From Novosphingobium mathurense (GTDB lineage Bacteria; Pseudomonadota; Alphaproteobacteria; Sphingomonadales; Sphingomonadaceae), in assembly GCF_900168325.1 (NCBI RefSeq), contig NZ_FVZE01000001.1, positions 1,240,001-1,304,000 of the forward strand: DNA of 64,000 bases, given 5' to 3'. Below the pieces are notes generated by a model that made no database searches, had not been told where the DNA came from, and was given only the letters and a program-made list of their open reading frames with translations. Below are positions 38,279-46,906 of the stretch, piece after piece (within the stretch, counting starts at the first letter, position 1; every line of letters begins with the position of its first letter). The position numbers were made by a program, and so were the translations under genes.

Positions 38279-39592
38279 ATGGTCCCCCGTTATGCCCGCC
38301 CCGCGATGTCCGCGATCTGGGAACCCGAAGCCCGTTACCGCATCTGGTTCGAGATCGAGGCTCATGCCGCCGTCAAGATGGGCGAGCTTGGCGTCGTGCC
38401 GGAAAGCGCCGGCAAGGCCCTGTGGGACTGGTGGGCCACCAACCCGGTGATCGACGTTGCCGCGATCGATGCCATCGAGGCTGTCACCAAGCATGATGTC
38501 ATCGCCTTCCTCGACTGGGTCGCCCAGCAGGTAGGCCCCGAAGCGCGCTTCATGCACCAGGGCATGACCAGCTCGGACGTTCTCGACACCACCCTCAACG
38601 TCCAGCTCGTCAAGGCTGCCGACATCCTGCTTGCCGACCTCGACGACCTGCTGGCCGCGATCAAGCGCCGCGCCGAAGAGCACAAATACACCCCGACCAT
38701 CGGCCGCAGCCACGGCATCCATGCCGAACCGGTCACCTTCGGCCTCAAGATGGCCGAGGCCTATGCCGAGTTCGCCCGCTGCCGCAAGCGCCTCGTCGCC
38801 GCGCGCGAAGAAATCGCCACTTGCGCCATTTCGGGTGCCGTGGGCACATTCGCCAACGTCGATCCTTCGGTCGAAGCCTATGTCGCCGAGAAGATGGGTC
38901 TCGAGATCGAACCGGTTTCGACCCAGGTCATCCCGCGCGACCGCCATGCGATGTTCTTCGCCACCCTGGCCGTGATCGCCAGCTCGATCGAGCGCATCGC
39001 CGTCGAGGTTCGCCACCTGCAGCGCACCGAAGTGCTCGAGGCCGAAGAATACTTCTCGCCGGGCCAGAAGGGCTCGTCGGCCATGCCGCACAAGCGCAAC
39101 CCCGTGCTGACCGAGAACCTCACCGGCCAGGCGCGCATGATCCGCTCCTATGCCTTCCCGGCGATGGAGAACGTGGCGCTGTGGCACGAGCGTGACATCT
39201 CGCACTCCTCGGTCGAACGCTTCATCGGTCCGGACGCGACGATCACCCTCGACTTCGCGCTCGCGCGCCTCACCGGCGTGATCGACAAGCTGCTCGTCTA
39301 CCCCGAACGGATGCAGAAGAATCTCGACCGCATGGGCGGCCTGGTGCACTCGCAGCGCGTCCTGCTGGCCCTCACGCAGGCGGGCCTGACCCGAGACGAG
39401 AGCTACCGCCTCGTCCAGCGCAACGCGATGAAGGTCTGGGAATCCGACGGACAGCTCAGCCTGCTCGAATTGCTCAAGGCCGATGCCGACGTTGCCAAGG
39501 CCCTGCCTGCCGAAGTGATCGAGGACAAGTTCAACCTCGACTACCACTTCAAGCACGTCGACACGATCTTCGCGCGGGTCTTCGGCAACTAA
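38279..39592 (+). CDS. purB: Adenylosuccinate lyase
   Basis: Catalyses two beta-eliminations of fumarate in purine synthesis (SAICAR to AICAR and adenylosuccinate to AMP). The 437-residue protein has the fumarate-lyase signature GSSAMPHKRNPV (about 265-276), the TSSDVLDT active-site segment near 99 and the HGIHAEP motif. RYARPAMSAIWEPEARYRIW is the usual N-terminus of the short PurB class. An AAGGAG ribosome binding site precedes it. Confidence 0.97.
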   Translation: MVPRYARPAMSAIWEPEARYRIWFEIEAHAAVKMGELGVVPESAGKALWDWWATNPVIDVAAIDAIEAVTKHDVIAFLDWVAQQVGPEARFMHQGMTSSDVLDTTLNVQLVKAADILLADLDDLLAAIKRRAEEHKYTPTIGRSHGIHAEPVTFGLKMAEAYAEFARCRKRLVAAREEIATCAISGAVGTFANVDPSVEAYVAEKMGLEIEPVSTQVIPRDRHAMFFATLAVIASSIERIAVEVRHLQRTEVLEAEEYFSPGQKGSSAMPHKRNPVLTENLTGQARMIRSYAFPAMENVALWHERDISHSSVERFIGPDATITLDFALARLTGVIDKLLVYPERMQKNLDRMGGLVHSQRVLLALTQAGLTRDESYRLVQRNAMKVWESDGQLSLLELLKADADVAKALPAEVIEDKFNLDYHFKHVDTIFARVFGN

Positions 39593-39615
39593 GCCTTCTG
39601 CCCGGTCTTCCAATG

Positions 39616-39654
39616 CCCTGATTTCACGCCTAGCATCGTGAAATTCCCTCAGGG
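39616..39654. promoter_or_regulatory. Nested inverted repeat upstream of the LapA-like gene
   Basis: TTTCACG (39622-39628) pairs with CGTGAAA (39637-39643), flanked by CCCTGA (39616-39621) and TCAGGG (39649-39654), with 5 nt unpaired on one side. It lies 24 nt past the purB stop and ends 15 nt before the next ATG. There is no T run, so it looks more like a leader structure or partial attenuator than a terminator. Confidence 0.4.
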
Positions 39655-39669
39655 AGCACAGGAGGAAAA

Positions 39670-40020
39670 ATGCAGGTCATTCGTACCGTCCTGTGGATCG
39701 CGCTCACCGCGATCCTCGTGGCGTTCATTGCCATGAACTGGACCAAGGTTCCCGTGAACTTCTGGCCGCTCGACGATGGCAATTACGTCCACTTCGAATG
39801 GCCGGTGGGCGTCGTCGCCCTGCTGTTCTTCCTCCTGGGCATGCTTCCGGTCTGGCTCTACCTGCGTGCCGTGCGCTGGCGTCTGACCCGCCGCATCGCT
39901 TCGCTGGAGAACTCGATCCGGGCAAGCTCGATGCCGTCCATGACTTCGCAGCCAGGCGACACCCCGCTGGCTGCCGAACCACTCGATACGCCAACGCCCA
40001 CCCCCTCTCCGGAAGCCTGA
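39670..40020 (+). CDS. LapA-domain (DUF1049) membrane protein
   Basis: A 116-residue inner-membrane protein with two hydrophobic segments (IRTVLWIALTAILVAFIAM and VGVVALLFFLLGMLPVWLYL) and a basic loop after the second (RAVRWRLTRRI). This matches the LapA family, whose E. coli member sits with LapB in lipopolysaccharide regulation; alphaproteobacterial versions lie next to pyrF as here. A long Ser/Pro/Thr-rich C-terminal tail follows. AGGAGG precedes the ATG. Two nt separate it from pyrF. Confidence 0.88.
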   Translation: MQVIRTVLWIALTAILVAFIAMNWTKVPVNFWPLDDGNYVHFEWPVGVVALLFFLLGMLPVWLYLRAVRWRLTRRIASLENSIRASSMPSMTSQPGDTPLAAEPLDTPTPTPSPEA

Positions 40021-40022
40021 GA

Positions 40023-40703
40023 ATGAGCAACAACCCCATCTATCTCGCCCTCGACGTGCCCCGCCTCGACGCCGCCGAAACGCTGGCGCGCAAGGTTGCG
40101 GGCCATATCGGCGGGATCAAGCTGGGGCTCGAATTCTTCTGCGCGCACGGACATCACGGCGTGCACGAGTTGCACAAGCTCGGCCTGCCGATCTTTCTCG
40201 ACCTCAAGCTGCACGACATTCCCAACACGGTCGCCGCCGCGATGCAGGCGATCCACGTGCTGGAACCGGCGATCGTCACCATCCACGCCGCCGGTGGGCG
40301 CGCCATGATGGAAGACGCCAAGGCCGCTGCCGGGGAAAACTGCAAGGTCGTGGCCGTTACCGTGCTCACCAGCCTCGACGATGACGACCTGACCGCGATC
40401 GGCGTCCAGTCCGACCCCGGCGAACAGGCCCTGCGCCTTGCCGACCTCGCCCATTCGGCCGGGCTCGACGGCATCGTCTGCTCCGGCCACGAAGTCGGCG
40501 CGGTGCACAAGCAGTGGAAGGACGGATTTTTCGTCGTCCCCGGCCTGCGTCCTGACGACGGCAAGGGCAACGGCGACCAGAAGCGCATCGTCACCCCGCG
40601 CCAGGCGCGCGACAACGGCGCCAGCGTGCTGGTAATCGGCCGCCCGATCAGCCGCGCCGAAGATCCCCTCGCCGCTGCGCGGGCCATCGAAGCCACCCTG
40701 TAA
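40023..40703 (+). CDS. pyrF: Orotidine 5'-phosphate decarboxylase
   Basis: Last step of de novo UMP synthesis. The 226-residue barrel has the catalytic signature FLDLKLHDIPNTV (Lys62 is the central catalytic Lys) and VPGLRPDD, QKRIVTPRQA and VIGRPIS for phosphate binding. Coupled to the LapA-like gene with 2 nt between stop and start, a conserved arrangement in alphaproteobacteria. Confidence 0.96.
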   Translation: MSNNPIYLALDVPRLDAAETLARKVAGHIGGIKLGLEFFCAHGHHGVHELHKLGLPIFLDLKLHDIPNTVAAAMQAIHVLEPAIVTIHAAGGRAMMEDAKAAAGENCKVVAVTVLTSLDDDDLTAIGVQSDPGEQALRLADLAHSAGLDGIVCSGHEVGAVHKQWKDGFFVVPGLRPDDGKGNGDQKRIVTPRQARDNGASVLVIGRPISRAEDPLAAARAIEATL

Positions 40704-40780
40704 CGCGCGCACTCGGTTCAGCGCGCAGAAACCTCTTTCCGTCCAGATCGTTGCACGGTCACCAAGACGGAGAATACCCA

Positions 40781-41530
40781 ATGAAACGCCTGAGCCTGAT
40801 TGCCGCCGCCGCGCTTGCCACTGCCATCGCGCCGCCGGCTCTTGCCCAGCAGAGCGATGTCGTCCCTGCCATTGCCGCAGGGCACACGCTACTGACTGTC
40901 ACTGCACAGGGTAGTTCCACGCGCACGCCCGACATGGCCAGCTACTCGGCCGGAGTCGCCACCCAGGGCCGCACCGCCAGCGAAGCGCTGTCCGCCAATT
41001 CGCGGCAGATGGCGCAGGTCATGGCTGCCCTGAAGAAGGCGGGCATCGCCGACAAGGACATCCAGACCAGCGACCTCAACCTAAACCCGGTCTATTCCCA
41101 GCCCAAGCGCTTGCCCGACGGCAGCTATGACAGCGACGCGCGGACCATCGTCGGCTACGAGGCCAACAACAACGTCATGGTGCGCCAACGCAAGCTCGAC
41201 GACATGGGCAAGGTGATCGACGCGCTGGTCAGCGCCGGTGCCAATCAGGTCAACGGCCCCAACTTCATGCTGGCCGAGCCCGGCGCGGCAAGCAACGAAT
41301 CGCGCGTCGATGCCATGAAGGAGGCCCGCGCACGCGCCGATCTTTACGCCAAGGCGGCCGGACTGCGCGTGGTACGCATCGTATCCATCAGCGAGAGCGG
41401 CGGATACTCGCCGCCGATGCCGATGGCCGTACGCATGGAAGCGAGCAAGGTCGGCGCAGCCCCGCCGGTCGCTGCGGGCGAACTGGAACTCAACACCAAC
41501 GTCACGGTTCAGTTCGAACTGGCGCCCTGA
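40781..41530 (+). CDS. SIMPL domain (DUF541) periplasmic protein
   Basis: Exported 249-residue protein of the SIMPL family (also called DUF541, with kinase-interacting or oxidative-stress roles in other bacteria; bacterial function unclear). Signal peptide MKRLSLIAAAALATAIAPPALA ends near residue 22. The domain shows LLTVTAQGSSTRTPDMA, ANSRQMAQVMAALKKAGI, DIQTSDLNLNPVY and ARADLYAKAAGLRVVRIVSI, in the family order. A ribosome binding site (ACGGAG) lies about 9 nt before the ATG. Confidence 0.9.
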   Translation: MKRLSLIAAAALATAIAPPALAQQSDVVPAIAAGHTLLTVTAQGSSTRTPDMASYSAGVATQGRTASEALSANSRQMAQVMAALKKAGIADKDIQTSDLNLNPVYSQPKRLPDGSYDSDARTIVGYEANNNVMVRQRKLDDMGKVIDALVSAGANQVNGPNFMLAEPGAASNESRVDAMKEARARADLYAKAAGLRVVRIVSISESGGYSPPMPMAVRMEASKVGAAPPVAAGELELNTNVTVQFELAP

Positions 41531-41546
41531 GGCCTTCAGCAACCCG

Positions 41547-41969
41547 TCAGTTGAGCATCATGTCCTGCGACTGGATATTGTAGCGCACCAGCGCCATAGC
41601 CTTCCCTTCGCCGCGACGAAAGACGAACTCCTCGGTGCCGGTGCCTTTTGCAAACGTGGTCTGCATGATCACGGTCACGAAAGTGCCACCGGTGCCGGAA
41701 TTCACGTTGAGGCTGACCTGCCTGCTGTCCCTGACGGCTCCCAGCTTGCGATGGACCGCTTCGAGCAGTTTTTCGAACTGCGCCTTGTCGGTCCCCTTGC
41801 GCAGATCCGGGTCGGCGGCGATCCAGATCTTCTTCCACTGGCCGCCATCCAAAGCGGCATGGAACTCGCCGACTTCGACCTGGGCGTCCTTCACCGACTC
41901 CTTGATCCCGCAGCCCGCAAGCATTGCGGCTGCGGCAAATGGCATTAGATAGCGCGCGACACGGTACAT
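41547..41969 (-). CDS. Lipoprotein with DUF4019/DUF3887-like domain
   Basis: A 140-residue protein with a lipoprotein signal (YLMPFAAAAMLAGCGIKESV; lipobox LAGC, Cys near residue 20). The mature part (FHAALDGGQWKKIWIAADPD, then QFEKLLEAVHRKLG) has the alpha+beta pattern of DUF4019/DUF3887 domains, related to ketosteroid-isomerase-like folds. Function unknown. GGGGACGAAG before the ATG serves as ribosome binding site. Divergent from trpF by 48 nt. Confidence 0.78.
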   Translation of the reverse strand: MYRVARYLMPFAAAAMLAGCGIKESVKDAQVEVGEFHAALDGGQWKKIWIAADPDLRKGTDKAQFEKLLEAVHRKLGAVRDSRQVSLNVNSGTGGTFVTVIMQTTFAKGTGTEEFVFRRGEGKAMALVRYNIQSQDMMLN

Positions 41970-42017
41970 CTTCGTCCCCGGAATGGCTGGGGCCAATACA
42001 TAGGCGACGACTGCGCG

Positions 42018-42659
42018 ATGCCAACACCCGAGATCAAGATATGCGGTATCCGCGAGCCCGGTTCGCTCGACGCGGCGATCAGGGCGCGTGCCGCCTATGC
42101 CGGGTTCGTCTTCTTCCCCAAGAGCCCGCGCAACGTCACGCCCGCTGAAGCCGCCGCACTCTCTGCCCGCGCGCAGGGGCGCATTGCGCGCGTCGGCCTG
42201 TTCGTCGATGCGGACGATGCCATGCTCGCCGAAGCGATGGCCGCAGCCCGCCTCGACGTCCTGCAGCTCCACGGCCAGGAAACGCCCGAACGCGCAGCAC
42301 AACTGCGTGCGCGCTTCGGCATTCCGGTGTGGAAGGCACTTTCGGTGGCGAGCGCCGAGGACGTGGCGCGCGCCGAGACCTATGTCGGTGCCATCGACCG
42401 GGTCCTGTTCGACGCCAAGACGCCGAAAGGCACGCTGCCCGGCGGCATGGGCCTGAGCTTCGACTGGACGCTGGTGGCGAACTGGAAGGGCCCGATGGCC
42501 TGGGGCCTCGCCGGCGGGCTGACGCCGGACAACGTTGCGCAGGCGGTCGAACTTACCGGCGCACCGCTCGTCGATACATCGTCGGGCGTGGAAAGCGCGC
42601 CGGGCGTGAAGGACAACGACCGGATCGCCGCCTTCTGCCGCGCAATCCAGGCACCCTGA
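42018..42659 (+). CDS. trpF: Phosphoribosylanthranilate isomerase
   Basis: Amadori isomerase converting N-(5'-phosphoribosyl)anthranilate to CdRP in tryptophan synthesis. The 213-residue barrel begins EIKICGIREP with the catalytic Cys in IKICGI (about residue 8), has FFPKSPRNV and LQLHGQETPE, and ends in the conserved SSGVESAPGVKD loop with the phosphate contacts. It stands 800 nt before trpB with the small beta-barrel gene in between on the opposite strand, so the trpFBA order is interrupted. Confidence 0.96.
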   Translation: MPTPEIKICGIREPGSLDAAIRARAAYAGFVFFPKSPRNVTPAEAAALSARAQGRIARVGLFVDADDAMLAEAMAAARLDVLQLHGQETPERAAQLRARFGIPVWKALSVASAEDVARAETYVGAIDRVLFDAKTPKGTLPGGMGLSFDWTLVANWKGPMAWGLAGGLTPDNVAQAVELTGAPLVDTSSGVESAPGVKDNDRIAAFCRAIQAP

Positions 42660-42672
42660 CGCCACAACGAGA

Positions 42673-42699
42673 AAGGGCGGCCCCTCATGGACCGCCCTT
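42673..42699. terminator. Hairpin between the convergent trpF and beta-barrel genes
   Basis: AAGGGCGG (42673-42680) pairs with CCGCCCTT (42692-42699), with partial inner pairing. The following run is CCCC on the plus strand and TTT on the minus strand, so it probably ends the minus-strand gene and weakly the plus-strand gene. Confidence 0.65.
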
Positions 42700-42750
42700 C
42701 CCCTGGCTTACGCTCCGAGGAGCGAATTCAGATCAGGCCTGAGCCCAAAA

Positions 42751-43218
42751 TCAGAACTTCACGCCAACGCCGATGAGGCCGAGGTCGGCATCGGGGGTGT
42801 TGTCGCCAACGAGCAGGTGCTTGTACTCGACCTTGGCGTAGACCTTCTGGCCGAGGTCCTGCTGCCAGCCACCGCCAACGCCCACGGCGCTGTTGCAGGT
42901 ACGGCAGAACTTCGACTGCCAGTTTGCCGCAGCATAGAGCTTGCTGCCCGGGAGCACCTTGAAGCCGGCGCGGCCGCCTGCACCCCACGAAACGCGGGTG
43001 TCGTCAGCCAGAACCTTGTCAGCCGAACCTTCGATGCCGACGAAAAGCTTGTCGCCGAGATCGTAGTCGTAGCCGGCTGCGACGCCCGCAACTGCATCGC
43101 TGTCGCTACCGTTCCAGATGAGGCCGGTGCGCGCCTCGATGCGGGCTTCATTGGCCATGGCGGGGGTGGCAGCAGCTGCGGCAGCAACCGCGGCGAGCGA
43201 AACAAGTGCAATACGCAT
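42751..43218 (-). CDS. Small outer-membrane beta-barrel protein
   Basis: Exported 155-residue protein. The signal peptide ([22 protein letters not shown]) is clear, and the mature part alternates polar and hydrophobic residues as in eight-stranded barrels ([56 protein letters not shown]). It ends in VGVGVKF; a C-terminal Phe is the signal for BAM insertion. Two Cys (FCRTC) are unusual. GGAG lies 9 nt before the ATG, and a small CCCCGA/TCGGGG hairpin lies just upstream. A protein of this type is common in sphingomonads. Confidence 0.8.
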   Translation of the reverse strand: MRIALVSLAAVAAAAAATPAMANEARIEARTGLIWNGSDSDAVAGVAAGYDYDLGDKLFVGIEGSADKVLADDTRVSWGAGGRAGFKVLPGSKLYAAANWQSKFCRTCNSAVGVGGGWQQDLGQKVYAKVEYKHLLVGDNTPDADLGLIGVGVKF

Positions 43219-43466
43219 ATTTTATAACTCCAGAATTCTTCCCCCGACCCTCATCGGGGACGGCCCCGCTGCGCCCGCCTTCCTTGCCGCCAGATGAACA
43301 AAATAATTCAGGAAAGCTCGAAAGTGTCACAAATCCGCCATTTAAGGATACTATCGTGTTATATCCTCATGTTAAGATGCATAATTTGCAATTGAATTCG
43401 GTCGTCAGCCACCCACCGCGCGAAGGCTCTGGACTTGGCCGCGCTCGTCTGCCAAGCGGCCCGATT

Positions 43467-44708
43467 ATGACTACCATCACGCCCGTGAATTCGCTGCGTT
43501 CCCTGCCCGACGAGACCGGCCACTTCGGCAAGTTCGGTGGTCGTTACGTCGCCGAAACGCTGATGCCGCTTATCCTCGATCTCGAGAAGGAGTATCGCAA
43601 GGCCAAGCAGGACCCTGCGTTCGAAGCAGAGTTTCAGGACCTGCTGAAGAACTTCGTCGGCCGTCCGAACCCGCTCTATTTCGCGCCGCGCCTGACGGAG
43701 CATTTCCGCAAGCTGGCGCCCGCGGGCAAGGGTCCGAAGATCTACTTCAAGCGCGAGGACCTCAATCACACCGGCGCGCACAAGATCAACAACTGCATCG
43801 GCCAGATCCTGCTGGCGATCCGCATGGGCAAGACCCGGATCATCGCAGAGACCGGCGCCGGCCAGCATGGCGTTGCCACGGCCACCGTCGCCGCCCGCTT
43901 CGGCCTGCCCTGCACCATCTTCATGGGCGCCAAGGACGTTGAGCGGCAGAAGCCCAACGTGTTCCGCATGAAGCTGCTGGGCGCGCAAGTGCAGCCCGTC
44001 ACCAGCGGCGCGGAAACGCTCAAGGACGCGATGAACGAGGCCCTGCGCGACTGGGTCGCGAACGTCCACGACACGTTCTACATCATCGGCACCGCAGCAG
44101 GTCCGCACCCCTATCCGGAACTCGTTCGCGATTTCCAGAGCGTGATCGGCCACGAGACCCGCCAGCAGGTCCTCGAAGCCGAAGGTCGCCTGCCCGACAT
44201 GGTCCTGGCCTGCGTCGGCGGCGGATCGAACGCGATCGGCATGTTCCACCCCTTCCTCGATGACCCGGAAGTGGCGATGGTTGGCGTCGAAGCGGCAGGC
44301 CACGGTATCGAGACCGGCCAGCACGCGGCCAGCCTCACCGGCGGCAAGCCCGGCATTCTGCACGGCAACAAGACCTACCTGCTGCAGGACGAGGACGGCC
44401 AGATCACCGAGGCACACTCGATCAGCGCCGGACTCGACTATCCCGGCCTCGGCCCCGAGCACTCCTGGCTGCATGAAAGCGGCCGCGTGCGTTACGTGCC
44501 GATCACCGATGACGAATCGCTCGAGGCGTTCCAGCTGTGCTGCGCACTCGAAGGCATCATCCCGGCGCTCGAAAGCGCCCATGCGCTGGCCGCCCTGCCC
44601 CAGCTCACCGCCGAAATGGACGAGGACAAGATCCTCGTCGTCAACGTCTCGGGCCGCGGCGACAAGGACATCTTCACCGTCGCCGAAGCGCTGGGAGTGG
44701 AACTCTAA
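43467..44708 (+). CDS. trpB: Tryptophan synthase beta subunit
   Basis: PLP-dependent subunit that joins indole and serine. The 413-residue protein has [20 protein letters not shown] at the N-terminus, the Schiff-base Lys in [10 protein letters not shown] (Lys106), the [10 protein letters not shown] loop and the phosphate-binding [12 protein letters not shown]. The start MTTITPVN at 43467 is preferred over the longer frame, whose extra 87 residues are untypical. trpA follows after 3 nt. Confidence 0.97.
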   Translation: MTTITPVNSLRSLPDETGHFGKFGGRYVAETLMPLILDLEKEYRKAKQDPAFEAEFQDLLKNFVGRPNPLYFAPRLTEHFRKLAPAGKGPKIYFKREDLNHTGAHKINNCIGQILLAIRMGKTRIIAETGAGQHGVATATVAARFGLPCTIFMGAKDVERQKPNVFRMKLLGAQVQPVTSGAETLKDAMNEALRDWVANVHDTFYIIGTAAGPHPYPELVRDFQSVIGHETRQQVLEAEGRLPDMVLACVGGGSNAIGMFHPFLDDPEVAMVGVEAAGHGIETGQHAASLTGGKPGILHGNKTYLLQDEDGQITEAHSISAGLDYPGLGPEHSWLHESGRVRYVPITDDESLEAFQLCCALEGIIPALESAHALAALPQLTAEMDEDKILVVNVSGRGDKDIFTVAEALGVEL

Positions 44709-44711
44709 GAC

Positions 44712-45488
44712 ATGACCCGCTTCGAAACTGCCTTTTCCAAGGGCCCTGCGCTCGTCTGCTTCATTACCGGCGGTGACGGCGATACCGCGGCCAATCTCGA
44801 CGCGCTCGTCGAGGGCGGCGCCGACGTGATCGAACTGGGCATGCCCTTCACCGATCCGATGGCCGATGGCCCGGCGATCCAGGAAGCCAACCTGCGCAGC
44901 CTGGCCAAGGGCACGCGCACGGCTGACATCTTCCGCATGGCGGCCGAATTTCGCGCGCGTCACCCGCAAGTGCCGCTGGTGCTGATGGGCTATGCCAACC
45001 CGATGACGATCCGCGGCCCCGAATGGTTCGCCGAGGAGTGCCGCAAGGCCGGCGTCGACGGCGTCATCTGCGTGGACATCCCACCCGAGGAAGACGCCGA
45101 ACTCGGCCCGGCACTGCGCGGAGCCGGCGTTTCGCTGATCCGCCTCGCCACGCCGACCACCGACACCGCGCGCCTTCCCGCCGTTCTCGAAGGCTCCTCC
45201 GGCTTCCTCTACTACGTCTCCGTCGCGGGGATCACCGGCATGCAGCAGGCTGCACAGGCTTCGATCGAGGATGCCGTCGCCCGCCTCAAGGCAGCCTCGG
45301 ACATCCCGGTAGCCGTCGGCTTCGGCGTGCGTACGCCTGAACAGGCCGGCAAGATCGCCAAGGTCGCCGATGGCGTCGTCGTCGGCTCCGCCTTCATCGA
45401 CCTGGTGAAGCAGCACGGCGACAACGCCGCCGGTCCCTTGCGCGAACTGACCGCGGCATTGGCCGAAGCGGTACATTCGGCACGCTGA
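44712..45488 (+). CDS. trpA: Tryptophan synthase alpha subunit
   Basis: Releases indole and glyceraldehyde-3-phosphate from indole-glycerol phosphate for channelling to TrpB. The 258-residue barrel has the catalytic Glu in DVIELGMPFTDPMADGP (Glu near 49, Asp near 60), a VDGVICVDIPPEE segment and the phosphate-binding VAVGFGVRTPEQA. Directly followed by folC after 4 nt; accD, often placed between trpA and folC in alphaproteobacteria, is absent here. Confidence 0.97.
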   Translation: MTRFETAFSKGPALVCFITGGDGDTAANLDALVEGGADVIELGMPFTDPMADGPAIQEANLRSLAKGTRTADIFRMAAEFRARHPQVPLVLMGYANPMTIRGPEWFAEECRKAGVDGVICVDIPPEEDAELGPALRGAGVSLIRLATPTTDTARLPAVLEGSSGFLYYVSVAGITGMQQAAQASIEDAVARLKAASDIPVAVGFGVRTPEQAGKIAKVADGVVVGSAFIDLVKQHGDNAAGPLRELTAALAEAVHSAR

Positions 45489-45492
45489 TCCC

Positions 45493-46827
45493 ATGCGCGA
45501 CTTTGCGGTTTCGGACGACCCCCGCGTCCAGGCCCAGCTCGATCGCCTCGGCGCACTCTCGGTGCCGCAGGGGCGCATCGGTCTCGACGTCGTGCGCGTG
45601 CTGCTCGATCGCCTCGGTAACCCGCAGCGCAACATGCCGCCGGTGTTCCACGTCGCCGGCACCAATGGCAAGGGTTCGACCTGCGCCTTCCTGCGCGCCG
45701 CGCTGGAGGCGGCGGGCAAGACCGTCCACGTCTTCACCAGCCCGCACCTCGTCCGCTTCAACGAGCGTATCCGCGTTTCGGGCAAGCTGATCGCAGACGA
45801 AACGCTGGCAGAGCTGCTGAACGAAGTGCTCGACGTTGCCGTAGCTGCCGGAATCGGCGCAAGCTTCTTCGAGGTTTCGACCGCGGCGGCCTTCCTTGCC
45901 TTTTCACGCTATCCTGCCGATGCCTGCGTGATCGAGGTCGGCCTTGGCGGACGCTTCGATGCGACCAACGTCATCGAGGCACCGGTGGTGTGCGGCATAG
46001 CGTCGCTGGGCATCGATCACGAGGCCTTCCTCCTCTCACCCGAAGACAACGTGCCGACCGATGCCATGGCCCGCATCGCCTTCGAAAAGGCAGGCATCGC
46101 CAAGTCCGGCGCGGCGCTGGTCACCCTCGACTATACCCCGGCGATGAACCAGGCGATCCAGGGTCAGGCCGCCATCGTCGGTGCGCCGGTGATCCGCCGC
46201 GGCCAGGACTGGGCGATCGTCGCGTCGCCCGAGGGCCTGACCTACTCCGACGCGCAAGGCAGCCTGCCCTTGCCGACCCCGCGCATGCCGGGCCTGCACC
46301 AGGGCGTGAACGCCGGGCTGGCCATCGCCATGCTGCGCCAACAGCAGGCCATCGACATACCGCAAGGCGCCTATGCCCAGGCCATGGAGCAAGCCAGCTG
46401 GCCTGCCCGCCTGCAACGGCTGGGCGATGGTCCTCTGACTGCGCTGCTGCCCTCGGGCACGACATGCTGGCTCGACGGCGGGCACAACCCGGATGCGGGC
46501 AATGCCATCGCCACCCACTTCCGCCGACCGACCAGAGTTCACCTCATTCTCGGCATGCTGGCCAACAAGGTGCCGCAGGCCCTGCTCGATCCACTGCGCG
46601 AAAGGCTCGCCAGCGTCACGGTCGTGCCGGTACCCGGCCACGATTGCCATGGCCTCGACGCTTTTCTCCAGGTTCCGGAAATTCCCGTCCCGGTGGCTGC
46701 GGCCAGTGTCCGAGCGGCGCTGTCGACACTCGAGATCGATCCCGCGCAGGATGAAGTCGTGCTGATCGGCGGCTCACTTTACCTTGCCGGTACCGTGCTT
46801 CGGGACAACGACGAGATTCCCGAGTAA
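45493..46827 (+). CDS. folC: Folylpolyglutamate synthase / dihydrofolate synthase
   Basis: Adds glutamate to dihydropteroate and to reduced folates. The 444-residue Mur-ligase-like enzyme has the P-loop HVAGTNGKGST (53-63), the FTSPHLVRFNERIRV loop, VIEVGLGGRFDATNV and the C-terminal LDGGHNPDAG. Last gene of the trpB-trpA-folC run; the start follows trpA by 4 nt, so it is cotranscribed. Confidence 0.95.
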   Translation: MRDFAVSDDPRVQAQLDRLGALSVPQGRIGLDVVRVLLDRLGNPQRNMPPVFHVAGTNGKGSTCAFLRAALEAAGKTVHVFTSPHLVRFNERIRVSGKLIADETLAELLNEVLDVAVAAGIGASFFEVSTAAAFLAFSRYPADACVIEVGLGGRFDATNVIEAPVVCGIASLGIDHEAFLLSPEDNVPTDAMARIAFEKAGIAKSGAALVTLDYTPAMNQAIQGQAAIVGAPVIRRGQDWAIVASPEGLTYSDAQGSLPLPTPRMPGLHQGVNAGLAIAMLRQQQAIDIPQGAYAQAMEQASWPARLQRLGDGPLTALLPSGTTCWLDGGHNPDAGNAIATHFRRPTRVHLILGMLANKVPQALLDPLRERLASVTVVPVPGHDCHGLDAFLQVPEIPVPVAAASVRAALSTLEIDPAQDEVVLIGGSLYLAGTVLRDNDEIPE

Positions 46828-46906
46828 CCGAAGCAAGCACCCGCGCGCCCTGAAACAGGGGCTCTGGGTGAGCGGTGATCCACAGCAGTCCGGAGCGGCT
46901 AGCCGG

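Noticed and set aside
41547-42665. Extended 372-codon frame for the DUF4019-like lipoprotein
   Set aside because: The first 230 codons are antisense to trpF; the lipoprotein signal begins at 41969.
43359-45785. 808-codon minus-strand frame opposite trpB and trpA
   Set aside because: Antisense shadow of two well-recognised genes; no domain or ribosome binding site.
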